Source: Myxocyprinus asiaticus (Eukaryota > Chordata > Actinopteri > Cypriniformes > Catostomidae). Taken from it: a DNA stretch of 64,000 nt. Shown piece by piece: positions 1 through 13,300 of the stretch. The notes beneath the pieces are model-generated. The model was not told where the DNA came from. It saw nothing but the letters and a program-made list of their open reading frames with translations, and did no database searches. The DNA lies in assembly GCF_019703515.2 (NCBI RefSeq), contig NC_059356.1:21767197-21831196 (forward strand), read 5' to 3'. The position numbers and the translations under genes were made by a program. How positions within the stretch are numbered: position 1 is the first letter of the stretch; each line of letters begins with the position of its first letter.

Positions 1-1513
1 AACAGGTCTACCTGTGCTTGACCGAATCGACTCCAAAGTAGCTGGACCACCTGAGGGTGGAGTCTCCACTCTCCCCTGAGGGTAACCTGAAGTGACAGCA
101 CGTCCGCTGCGGTGTTGAGGTTGCCCGGGATGTGAATGGCTCGTAGCGACTTGAGGGGCTGCTGACTCCAGAGGAGGAGACAATTGTGACATGCATTGGG
201 AGAATAGACCGCCTTGGCGGTTGATGTATGCTACCATCGCTGTGTTGTCCATCCGGACCAACACGTGCATGCCCTGGCTGAAACCTCCACAGGGCGAGCA
301 GTACTGCCAACAACTCTAGGCAGTTGATGTGCCAACACAGCCTCGGGCCAGTCCAGGAGCCGACGGCTGTGTGCCCATTGCATATGGCACTCCAGCCCGT
401 CTTGGAGGCGTCTATTGTAACCACGACGTGCCTGGAGACCTGCTCTAGGGGAACCCCTGCCCGTAGAAATGCCAGGTCGGTCCAAGGGCTGAAGTCGCGG
501 CGACAGACCGGCATGATGGTCAAGCGATGTGTCCCGCGGCATCATGCCCATCTCGGGACTCGAGTCCGAAGCCAGTGCTGAAATGGTCTCATATGCATCA
601 ACCCGAGCGGTGTGACCGCCACTGAGGATGCCATATGCCCCACGAGCCTCTGAAAGTGTTTCAGTGGAACCGCTGTTCTCCGTCTGAACGCCTTCAGACA
701 GTTCAGCACTGACTGTGCATGCTCGTTCGTGAGACGCACAGTCATCGAGACTGAGTCCAACTCCAAACCGAGAAAAGAGATGCTCTGAACCGGGGAGAGC
801 TTGCTCTTTTCCCAGTTGACCCGAAGCCCCAGTCGGCTGAGGTGCCGAAGCACGCGGTCCCTTTGTGTGCATAGTAACTCTCGAGAGTGAGCTAGGATCA
901 GCCAATCGTTGAGATAGTTGAGGATGCGGATGCCCACTTCCCTTAGCGGGGCAAGGGCTGCCTCTGCGACCTTTGTGAAGACGCGAGGGGACAGGGACAG
1001 GCCGAAGGGGAGGACCTTGTACTGGTATGCCTGGCCTTCGAAGGCAAACCGTAGGAAGGGTCTGTGTCGAAGTAAGACCGAGGCATGGAAGTACATGTCC
1101 TTCAGGTCTACCACCACGAACCAATCTTGATGCCGGATGCTTGCTAGAATGCACTTTTGAGTCAGCATCTTGAACGGGAGTCTGTGCAAAGCTCGGTTCA
1201 GTACTCGCAGGTCCAGGATTGGTCACAACTCACCGCCTCTCTTTGGTACGATGAAGTAAGGGCTGTAGAACCCTTTCTTCATCTCAGCTGGAGGGACAGG
1301 CTCTATCGCGCCCTTGCGCAGAAGGGTAGCGATCTCTGCACGCAAGGTAGCGGCGTTCTCGCCCTTCATCGAGGTGAAGCGGACGCCGCTGAACCTAGGC
1401 GGGCGCCTGGCGAACTGAATCGTGTAGCTGAGTCGAATGGTGTTTGGGGCTCCCAAGAGTGACCCCTAGTGTCACTACATCAACACAACATTGAGTGAGT
1501 GACAGATAGGGAA
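1..1513 (-). mobile_element. DIRS-like retrotransposon copy A, cut by window edge, internally deleted
   Basis: The RT and RNase H order and motifs are those of teleost DIRS elements, a group that integrates by a tyrosine recombinase. The terminal repeat (about 1452-1513) ends gagtgacagataggga. It is fused near 1448 directly to the start of the RT domain, so the promoter, gag and region between are missing compared with the copy at 40854. The left end is outside the window. Confidence 0.88.
8..1456 (-). pseudogene. DIRS reverse transcriptase-RNase H remnant (copy A)
   Basis: One frame runs leftwards from 1456: IQFARRPPRFSGVRF, FIVPKRGGEL, then VVVDLKDMYFHASVLLR, VLPFGLSLSPRVFTK and NYLNDWLILAHS. 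The catalytic box is YLND instead of YLDD. TGA stops lie at 1223-1225 (where the family has Arg) and 542-544 (where it has Trp). RNase H continues as TIDASKTGWSAIC and [13 protein letters not shown], then loses frame around 275-285. Several 200-330 aa ORFs in other frames here are shadows of this domain. Confidence 0.88.
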
Positions 1514-1746
1514 ACATAGTTTCTCTGCAACTTTTTCTCTGTCCTCCCCCATGTCTTCCACATTGCGCATTGCAATACTGCACTACATCTTTACCCCTCT
1601 AAAACAAACCACACGCATATATATGTCAATTGTATCCACATATACCTACAACAGACACATGCGTGTAAACTGTATATTGTATATACAGTATATGGTGAAT
1701 TATATAGGCCTATATACAGTATGAATATTTGCACAGCTTTAGTTAC

Positions 1747-1817
1747 CTGCGGTAAAGCTTGCATTACTGTGTCCAACAGGGCTCTCATGCCAGTAGCCAT
1801 CTTCAAAAGCTTCAGTA
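1747..1817 (-). CDS. cacna1h: cacna1h exon 22: domain IV S4-S5 linker
   Basis: The 71-bp exon reads [18 protein letters not shown], then MQALPQ, before donor gtaact. [13 protein letters not shown] is the conserved domain IV S4-S5 linker. Later exons (S5, pore, S6, tail) are left of the window. Confidence 0.95.
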
Positions 1818-4800
1818 CTGTGGATTAAAGCATAATGAGAACCCCTTATACCCACTCATTTCTACTCGTATATAAAAATGATGGCACTAAAGTTGCACAG
1901 AAAACATATCCCAGGCTATTTGTGGGTGTTTTTATCCGACATCAGGCACTTTTAGCACTGTGGACTTCTAGAGAGTAAAGTCTCGTTAAAACATTTTTTT
2001 CACACTTTATTTGTCTACTAACAATGTCCAACATTGTACAGTATGTACAAGTATCACAGGAGATGTCATTTTTGCCATTTTATTAATGAAAGTCATTAAA
2101 ATTCCCACCACAGTTTCATTTCCACCACATCTCAAAAACTGTATTGCATTTAATAGAATTATGTGGTGGAAATGACGGTGATGGAAATAAAATCTTTTTT
2201 ATTTTTTAATGGCCACTCTTTTATCTAGCTAATATGTTATATATATGTATACATAATATGTTCACATTTTTTGCATAATTTGGCAAAATTACAGCGTGAT
2301 TGGAAATGACACCCATTAAAAATAGACTGCTCTCAAGTGATATTTTTCTAGATTTTTCTTTGTTTTCTTCAAATATCACTAGTGTCATATTTCATCTTAA
2401 TCATACTCGTCACTAACACTTTTGTTGGCTTGGTTAACAAACCCACTAACTTTTTAAAAAACATTATTATGGGCAAAATGTTTTGGCGTGGAGGAAATGA
2501 CGCCATAAAAATGTATAGAAATAATTTTCACATAATAAATATTGAAATGGTTTATATTTAATTAACTAGTTGTTTAGATTATCATAGTTTTAAAAGTAAT
2601 AATTTGTAAAAAAAAAAAAAGAAGAAAAATCCAAGGCACAATGTGATATGGATCAGGGTACACTGATGAAGGTTTTTTTTTTTTTTAACCAAAACACATG
2701 TTGTAGTCCAGTAGAATAAAGGCTTTTTTTCCATACCTCATAAATGCCTTGGATTTTTCTCTTTTTACATAAATTCTGTTACCCCCTTTTTTTCCCAAAA
2801 TGCACCAGTACCTATACCTTTTTGACACCTTTGTAGCACACCTAGTTCTTTTTTCCTTATGTAATAATTTCTATTTTTTTTAATGGATTTTTCTAGTTTG
2901 AAATTAAAGTCTGGGTTTGGGACAAGGTTAAATCAGTAAAATCTGTAAATACTAAAAGGCATTTGAAAAATACCAAAAATAAATGATGAAAGCCTGGTTA
3001 AATAAAAACAATAAGAATATTTATTATACATTAAATAATAAGAAAAAAGTTTAAATCGGTTTGTTTGAATGAAAATCAACCCCTGGGAATTAAAATTGCC
3101 TGAAGTTGAAGAAACGTCCTTGTACTTTAGGGAATACTTCACCAAATGGAAATTAAAATGTATTTACTCACCCTCATGTTGTTCCAAACTTCTATGACTT
3201 TCATTCTTCTGTGGAAGACAAAAGGAGATGTTAGGAAGAATGTTAGTCTCCGTCACCATTCACTTTCATTTAATCTTTTTCCCATACAATTACAGTGAAT
3301 GGTGACTGAGACTGTAATTCTGCCTAACATCTCCTTTTGTGTTCCATGGAAGAAAGAAAGTCTTCCAGATATGGAAAAAACATGAGGGTTAGTAAATGAT
3401 CACAGAATTGTAATTTTGGGGTTAATTATCCCTTTAATAGGAGGAGATACTTAAGAACATTGTTGATACATGCAGCTGCAAAACTGCAGTACCTCTGGCT
3501 ATCCTCAACACTCTCATAATACGGATGATGGTGGGGTTGATTGGCAATGCTGCATTCATCTTGATCTCCTCCAGCGTGATGCCCATGATAGAGAGCAGAA
3601 CTATGGCAAGATCCAGCTGGTTCCATCTGCCAGCGCAATACAAAGTTATACAGTTAAAACACAACACCCCGCAATGTGCATTGTTTAGTTTTAGTAGCTG
3701 TCTGAACTTTAAGCAAGCTGAGCTCACAAACTGTACACAGATTCAAAAGCATATTGCAAATACAACAGCATATGGCTGATTGCACCTGAACATGTGCTAA
3801 TGTGAGATTAATGATAAACAGGGATCATGACTCCTTTTAATTGATCATGTTTCATTAAAGTGAAATAAATGATTCATCCAGTTCCCAGTGAATCACATAA
3901 CATCAGACGTATTAAAACAAGACTTAATCACACTGACATGTTTTATTATAAAGTTTGTTTGCAAAATGTATTGTATTAGAGAGGTTACCCTGTGATAATA
4001 CACGCACTGTGCAAGTCCATTTTTGCGTTCAAATGCGAGTGTATTGCAAAATGACAAAAGAATTGAAATTGCAGGTGATTTACATAATCCCCCTTTTCAA
4101 CAAGTGATATCTTATCTCTCCCATGAGAGATTCACTAGTGTGAATTATCTATTCTGTCTGGTCTGAGAAACAGACAGTAAGGCTTTGATCTGTTATGTCT
4201 GCAGTTTTTTAGTTTGAATTAAGCCAATAATCAATGCTTACCAGATCAGAATGAAGATAAAAATGTATTTTGATGGAAGAATGGCACAAAGCTACTAAAG
4301 ACTTTTATTCAGTTTATCGGAACAATCTTGCACTTGGGGTTTCATTGCAAAAGCTGCATGACTGCAGATCGAAAAGCATACAATATATCCATTGAACGAA
4401 GAGCCTGAGATAAGGGACAAAGCAACTGAGGGGTTGGGGACTGACAAGACTCCCCACTGACATCTTAGACCACGTTTCCACCTGATATTAAGATGCGTCT
4501 TGGGTGATTCGATCACATGTGGTCAGGTAAGTCACACCGCTGTTTACACCTGGTCGCTTAAATGTGTCTCCTGTGACCACTTGTGATCGGATTTGGAGGG
4601 GAGGGACTCTGTTTCATGATGACATACATTAATCACTATGTCATTGTGTTTCTGCATGACATCAAAGCACAACATGTATTCACTTTTTAAAATTTTCAGA
4701 GCAGACGGTTATTTCCTTTTAAATCCACTCTTAACCGACAAAGTTTAAACTCTTGTTTTAGCACAGCGGTTGATTGACAGGGGAGGAGGGTGGTGCTTCG

Positions 4801-7313
4801 CTGCTGTCGGGACACATACAGGACAGATTAGTGTTTACACCTCAAAGGCGATGCAGTCACATGCAGTTTTGAACAAATTATCTGTGCTTTTTGTGATTTA
4901 ATCACAAAATGTTTTAGACCCCATTTAGACCTGTATTTAGTGCTGACCACGTGATCAGATCACCAAAACGCATCTTAATACCAGGTGGAAAGGGGGTCTT
5001 ATAGCGACTTCATATAGTATCAGGATTAGGATTAGAAAAGTTGGCCTGTGATAACCTTTGATTTGGCCTGCCTTGCCATATATGACAAGAGGTACAAAAG
5101 AAAAAAGAAAAATTGCCAAATTGCATCCATTCCTAATACTGTTAATTTCATCTGTTTATTCGAAACTTTTTTCAGAGATGTGCCACATTTAATTTTTGAA
5201 AACATCTCATTTTCAGTGTTTGCTTTCAGGAGTATTTGGTTTCTGAAAATGTTTTGGAAAGATGTTTTTTTTTTTTTTTTCAGTGCTTTGTCAGCTCAAC
5301 TATCAACACCAATTTAAACAACAGTTAATTACAACCCAATGAAGTGGCTGTACTTATATCCCTCACAGCCTCGTTTTCATTCCCATTCTCATTCTCATTC
5401 ATTATTCTGAATAAGGTCCTTTCATATTAGACATCTATAGACCTGCCACAATACCTGTCTTTGAAGAATCTCCGAAAGCCAAAAGCCACAAGTTTGAGCA
5501 AAGCCTCAATAATGAAGATGATGGTAAAGACATAGTTACAGTATTTCAGTGCCTCTTCAAGGTACTGTGGGAGACAGAAGTAATGATTTTAGCACATATA
5601 TTTTAATGCAGTACAACAGGGCTATTCACCTCCGTTCCAGGAGGGCCACCATCCTGCAGAGTTTATCTCCAACCTTAATCAAACACACCTGAACCAGCTA
5701 ATCAAGGTCTTCAGCGTTAAGGATCACATTAGACTTCGCACTTACATTCATATGCATTGTTCGCATGCGGAAGACTGGAAACGCAAGCTCATGTGAAGAA
5801 ATGTCACAATCCGCTGCGATCTAAAGTTCAGGTTTGGTGAACTCTCACCCGCAAATTTGTATGACGAGAAGATGTGTGACCCATAGAAAATAGAAATGTC
5901 ACACACTGACCTCTTGGGTCAACACAATTAAGAAATATTTCAAAGCTATATGTTTATCTTGTTGTGGGAAAGTGGAGTAGATGGGACATTTCAACAGTTT
6001 AAATATAATATTATCTGTTATTTGTAATTTTATTATTTATTAGAAACAAAAGCCCTAGAGCATGACAGTCAAATCCTTCGCTGCAATGTCCAAAATTATT
6101 TTGCATCCTCAAAGCCAAGGGTTAAAACTAAATCTGCAGGATGGTGGCCCTCCAGGAGTACATATGAATTGCCCTACAGTACAATTTAACAAAATCAAGA
6201 TATGCACAAGTATCCATAAATGTTCCATAAACCTCTCCTGCAACTGTAACAAATCAGCAAAAAGATAATTGAGAGTTCAGAGACTCACCAAAGGCTGATT
6301 GTAATGCTCGATAGACATAGTGACCACATTGATGCAGATGATGCAGGTGATGAAGAGGTCCAGGTAGTGGTTGGTACACAGTGTGTGGATGTAGAGGCGG
6401 GCTGGAGAGTAGTCTGCATAGTACGGTCTCTGCTGGGCCTCTGTTGAAACAGTCACACAAAAACACAGCATGGCAAGGGTCAGTTCAGGGTAAATATGTA
6501 CAAAGCAATACACTGATGTAGAGGCAAGAGGCACTAGGTATGAAGAGACGATTACTGCAGAGAGGACCAGGATGTAACCTTGCTATCAATGTGATAATGT
6601 GATATTATTGTGATAATTTGCTTTAAAGAGATCTGTTTACCAAAAGCCCTCTCGTGCAGCACTCGTATCTTCATGAACTTAAAGCATGCTGCTTTGGGTG
6701 AACATGCCGTTGTAAACATGGCTGTGCTGAAAACATAAAAGGATTTCTTTGTATGGCACAGGGTATGGGGGATGTACTGTACTGAGTTTTTCTCAAGGAG
6801 AGCTTAAAGGTAAATGTATATTGATTAGTTGTCTCGTGGGTGATATATTGGACATGACAGCAACCATAAAATTGTGTTTTGTTTGAATCCATCTTTCTGA
6901 GTCTGCCATAAAAGCATGTTTTCTAGTAAACACCATATGCCAAGAGAGAAGCCTTTAAGCTACTGAATACCTGATAGACTTAAACATGCAAATACAGCAT
7001 CACCGATGCATCTAACAACTTTCCCTAATAGTTATAACATTCATGGCCATCTTGACAATCTTGTAAAGTTGCACACAGAATCAGTCTCTCAATATGATGG
7101 GATAATGACAAGCACAGATAGAATCTGTGGCCTTTTTTTCTTTTTTTTCTTTTCTGCACATATTTTTGGGGAGAATCTGCAGAATTTTTATAGGAAAAGT
7201 TCACCCAAAAATGAAAGCGCAGGGGTTAAATATGTACTTTGGAGGAGGGGGAACCATAAAATCTGATGGCAAGATTTGACATGATCACCCCTCCCCCCAT
7301 TACAAAATATTTT

Positions 7314-7344
<31 letters not shown>

Positions 7345-10300
7345 ACATGCATTTCTAAACTTTGTAGTATTTATACATTTTTCTCAAATTGACATTCTTA
7401 AAATATAATTTGTATGACAATATTTGTATGAAATAACAAAAAGTGCAAAATAGGAACATTTTCAAAAACTCTTCAGGGTTTCTATGAAACAGAAAAATGA
7501 ACACAGAGCAATGGAGAAGTGGAACGTGTGTCTGTTTATAGGGGGTGCGCTGTTTCGTGCTGCTCTAGAGAACATACTGCTCTCGAATATGCCTCTTTTC
7601 CCAGGGTCCACAACTGACAAGAGCGAAGCATTATGCTTAATGTAATAAACTTGAAAGATATTTAAGCAAGTACACTTGCTAAATGGTGACAAAATGTGTG
7701 AAATGGATCAAAAACTGGACAGGAGCATACAAGAAATAGAATGTATTGACAAACAAACTACCATTATTTTTATTTTTTTCAAAGATGCCAGTACGCAGTT
7801 CCAGACCAGTTCGGCCCAATTCATGTTATAGATTTGAGGCTGATCACTGTTTTGAGTTGATCAATAAATTGATTTGATTTTAGGCTGAATAACGACTTGA
7901 ATTTTGGTCTGTTCATCATACATAGTTTTCAAAGTATGCCTTCAGATTAATTGAAATATGATGCATGATGAATATGATGAGTTGCATGTACTACTTTTAT
8001 GACACTTTTGGGTGCTTTTTTAAGCTTTAAGAGAGGCACTATCATCTGCCATTGTATGGAAATTAGATTCTTAAAATCTGTTCTTTTGTGCTCCGCAGAA
8101 GAAAGACAGTCATATGGGTTTGGAACGAGGGTGAATAAATATTGACAGTATTTTCATTTTGGGGTGAACTATTTCTTTATATATCGTGAAATGAGTAGAA
8201 CAGAACAGAACAGAATTTTGGGCGTTCCAATTATGCAATTACTGTGGTCACAGATTCCAAGTGGGTCTGTATAATGGATCATTCCACAAATAACTGGATA
8301 TATTGCAGACATACAAATATTTGCCTCCTGGTCCTGCTGAACTCACTTTTTGAGTAGTGAGAACTGTCTTGAGATATGTCCTAAGATCTATCCCAGATGA
8401 ATGGATTGAGGGGCTCTTTGAATAGATTTAGGAAAATAAAACTCGATCGCTATAGACTCAGCTATGAGCACAATGAGTCAGACTTGCATGCGCTATTTAT
8501 CCCAGACTGCAGTAAAGGCTAGAGGAGCCGAGTGTGACAAACATAGATAAAACTGTCAGGTTTTACACTTCAGACCATTTATCAGGTAGCTTTTCCCTGC
8601 CATGCATGGTGCTTAAACAAAGAACACAGTTCTTCACATTTATTTGTTTAGTCACATAAAATCATGGCTACCTTTCTCAGAGTCTTTAATGCACACAGAA
8701 GTGAACCAGACAACACTAATAGTGGCCTCTGTGTGCAAGACTGATTAAGACTGCCAGCCAGAGAGTAACCAATGGAAATCTTTACTTAGTCTCCACCTAT
8801 GATTTCTCTAATTATGGATTAACTTATATAATTTCACATGTTTGAGCTGGAAGCTCGGCACTCTAGAATAAATTATCAACACCAACCCAAAAGCATAATG
8901 CACCCTCCGATTTTTGAGCCAAAATAGTATTTTGAAACATAAAAATAAATTAATAAAAAATAAAAAGTCACCACCCTGTCCTGAATGAACCCTAAATGTC
9001 ACCCTATCTAAATGTCACCGATGCCCACTACGTCCACTTTGATTTTCTAACTGTTCCCTTTTGGACACACTCTTCTACTCTTTTTTCACTAAATAAACAG
9101 TAATGCTCACTGTGTTTGTTTTCATTTACCCTGATCCACTACATACTCATAGAATGATGCTACTACCGGTCTGGTCATGACGCCAACCCAATATGTGCTG
9201 TGCAAACTCCTCTTGGCTTTTCATGCAGCGTTTGGTGGTGCGGGGATCTCATGCAAGAGCATGCTGCAGTCCATCACAATCCAAGGCTGACATCTGATTC
9301 GTGCCAAGATGTGCAAGGTTTTAAAATTTCTTCAGCCTTTTGACTACTTCTGTCCTTTTTTTTATAAATCTGTATAGCTTTCTCTCTCAGACTCTGGAAG
9401 CAGGCAGTGCTCAGAAAAATAGACTACCGACCAGACCCGCAATTCGCCTTACTCCTGCGCTTTTTCTCCAGGAGCCGCTGCCTCTTCTCCTCGCGCATAC
9501 GTGCCTCCTCTTCTTCCTGGTCCTGTCGACACTTGTGGAAGTTCTCCACCACCACGCCCACAAACATGTTCAGTACAAAGAAGCTGACGATCAGGAGGAA
9601 AGAGATAAAGTAGAGGAGCATCCAGGGGTTATGGTTGCGCACAGGCTGCAATGGAGACAGACGTGGGGTACAAGGAGACAGAGGACACATCCATCATTTG
9701 ACAAATTAGGAAATTCATCTGATTTTTTTTTTTCTCGATAAATAGGTCCATGACGTGATGTAATTTGTTTTTTGTCTGAATCTGTTGCATAAAAATACAT
9801 GTGCATATACTAGATTTAATCTAAAACTATTTTAAACAGCATTTTGCAAATCTTTTAACATTATTATGCGTGCAGCTTTTATGACCTCATATCAAATGAG
9901 ACGGCATGAAATATTTGCACTTTTCAAAATTAATTTGTCACACCACAGGACTATTTAAAATGATCTAGTGAAGGAAAAATGGTGATTAGAAATGGTGAAA
10001 AACTTAAAAGAGATGTTGACCAGTTACAGGACCTAAAATATACACTTTCCCTTATCCATTTATATAAATTTCAACCTAAAATATTGATACTGATAAAACA
10101 AATGTCCATGGTCACATGAGTCAACTACCCAACCTCTTCTACAGTATTATCTCATTAAAATAAATGTTTGGTTGGAAATGGTAAATGTTTTCCAAAAATA
10201 ACATCATCATAAAAACATTGATTACATTTCCAAGAATGTGCGTTTAAACTAGATTTTTAAAGATGTCTAATTTTTAGTATTTTGAACATCCTTATTTGTA

Positions 10301-13300
10301 ATTTACCCAAATATTGTAACATCATTGGCCTGATTAAGCAAAGCAAATCCAAACCTGCTGGTCCACCCCCACAGCATCCAGCCCGTCGTACATTATATTC
10401 ACCCATCCGTCCTTACAGGACAGCACGAACAGTGACATAAGAGCCTGTGGAAGAGAGACACAGTGCCGGCGAAACCATCATTCATTCAGTGCAGTTATGG
10501 GGCTCTTAATGGCAATCTGGGAATCATTTCAAGCATATTAGACCAGAAAACGCTTTCTGAAGATCCTATAAAATTCAAAGGCAACATGACCCCACTTTTT
10601 CAGCCAGCCAGATGCTTCATTCAGCTTAACACTGTCCAATTTATAATTTCTAGTGAATTATAATTACCTGTCCCAAATTGTCAAAGTTGTACTTTCTCCG
10701 AATCCATTTGTAGTTTGCTTGAAGACAGTCAGACTTGTTGGTGATGTTTTTGATGTTGAGACCTTCACAATGGTAAAACTTTCCTTTAAAGAGCTGTAAT
10801 AGATAATATTGAAACTGTTATAAAAAACAAACAAAACATACATTCAAATTTGTGTTAAAAAGTATGTAGCGTCTTTAACAGCAGACATTTGCTTTACATT
10901 CACATTTATGTGTGCGGCTTTACAGTGCATTCAAGCTATATGTTTTATCAGTATGTGCATTTCCCTAGGAATCTAACCCATGCCCTTAAGTGTTGTAGTG
11001 TTTAAAGCATTTACCTGAACTCCAAGAATGCCAAAGACAATAAAGAAGGCACAGCAGATCAGCACAATGTTCCCAATGGGCCTAAGAGATGTTATTAGTG
11101 TTTCCACCACCAGCTTCAGTCCAGGAGCACGACTAATCACTCTATTTATGTGAAAAAAACAAACACAAAAAACAGAGACACAACCTATTTCAATCTGCTT
11201 GGGTTAGAGTAACATTAATGTAATGGCACATATGTCTGAGTGTCCATTAGGATCGATAAACTAGAGTTGGGGTACTCGAGTTTGGATTTGGACTCGAGTC
11301 CGAGTCACAAATCCAGTTTTAATGGACTTGGACTTGTCATGGACTCGGATGCATTTTTACTCGGATTTGACTTGGACTCGAGCCTTTGGGAGTCCAGCCG
11401 AGTCCATGACATTTGTGATGCAATGAAATAAATAAATAACAAAACATAAATTAATGAACACATCTCTGTCTGCCTGCAGCTGTATTAGCCCCTGAAATCA
11501 TAGACATACCAGAGTTGTTTCACTGTGTTTAAGCAAACATGCACACACACACGTACATGCGCAGGCACACTCATCAGTCAACCAATACGCTTGAATATTA
11601 CTACAGAGACTACTGTATAACATTGACTACCGAGGTGGCTGGCACAACAAAAACATAAAGACGGGTATGTATCCAATGTAACAGAAACTAAACAAAGCAG
11701 TTTTACATGACACGGGACCTGACAACTGGTAAAATTGCATGTGCCATTTGTGCAGCCAAGACGCTGCTCGCATTGCAGTTTCATCGTGGTTAAAAACTTA
11801 AAATCAAGAACTTTATTTGAGTCAAGTCACCCACATCATGTCTCTCACAGTTTACTAAAAACAGCATATCGAAATAAAAATAGTATTAATGTTGGATATT
11901 AAGTATTTTTAGGTGTAATGTATCTACACATGTAGGCTTCTGTAGTCTCTTGTGGTCCACGCAGTGCTGTCAGCTTGAACTGGTCCATAAAAGCTTGATG
12001 AATTAACTGTGTAACTTTTTAAATAGTCAGGGGAAAAAGCATTATTGCTAAAATAAACAGCAACTCTAAACAGATAAATAGCACCTATTTATTATCGATT
12101 GACTATATTTAATGCATTGACGTGCTGCTTAAAATACATTCTTTTACAGCATATGTCCACTATTCACAACATTCAACCATGCACAATAAAATATTAGGAT
12201 ATTTTGGGCAGTGAAATGTTTTATTTATAATTTAATTATAGACTATAAAATACATTTATTATTCAATGACAGAGTTTGTGTATGAAGCTAAACTTCATGT
12301 TACGAGATGAATTTAGTTGGTTATGATGTTTTTATTTTAAAATGTTATTTAATTTTTATTGTAAACCACCACATCTCTGACACTTTTGAAGGAAAATTTT
12401 GTTAAATTATGACTTTAGGTATACGAGCAGCACGCAGAACTGCCCTGCATTGTGTGATTTCCTGCAAATTAACTAGAAAATCATGTCCGTGACGACATGG
12501 CCCTAATATTATCAGTGGGCTTTTCCAGTGTTTTTGGATGTAGCATTTGCAGTCAAATAGTGAGACGTAACTTCTCAGCGAGTGCTAATTACTACTGTGT
12601 TGACTCATTTGTATGTACTGTATTTTCCCAAATCAGTCAGCAGATAGAGAAAAAAATTTCAGAAAGAAATGTAAGTATAGACTATTATTTCTTTAGACAG
12701 GGATAATTTTAAATAAAACTAAATTAAATTGAACTGACAAATTGAAAATGAAGTATAAATAAAAACGAAATTAAAATTTGAAACAATAACCTTGGTTGTA
12801 ATGACTAATGCAGCTTTCACATTCTTTAGTCTATGTTTGAGTGGAGAAAAGCAACAAATAATTGAAATGTCAGTAGAACTCAATAAGAAGTGTGTTGAAG
12901 GACAGTTTTGTCTTCATACACATAAAGCATATGCCTTCATTCTGAAATCACTTTAAGTCTGTTCAGCAGGATACTAATCATAAAATATATATATGAAAGG
13001 CAGAGGTGTTTTTGTTACATTTATTTTGATAAATTGTTTTTCTTAGTTGTGAAGTTTAAAATAAGCTTAAAATATTGATGTTGAGTTTACAGTTACAATT
13101 TTAATTCAGATTCATGAACAGATTCATTCAGACTCTGACTTGACTCGGCCTGTTATGGACTCAGTCTTGAGTCCAACTCGGCCCCTTATGGACTCGGACT
13201 CGACTCTGACTCGATTGTTTAAAGATTCAGACTTGACTCTGACTCGACTAAGGTGGACTCCAACCCAACACTACAATAAACTGCTGCTTGATCTGTCTCT

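Noticed and set aside
231..1226. 331-aa minus-strand ORF
   Set aside because: It overlaps the DIRS RT/RNase H frame in another register and has no domain; the RT motifs lie in the other frame.
11275..13262. CRISPR-like or tandem-repeat array of ggactcgag words
   Set aside because: Spacing is irregular, the two clusters are inverted and lie at the ends of a hAT-like element; the genome is a vertebrate.
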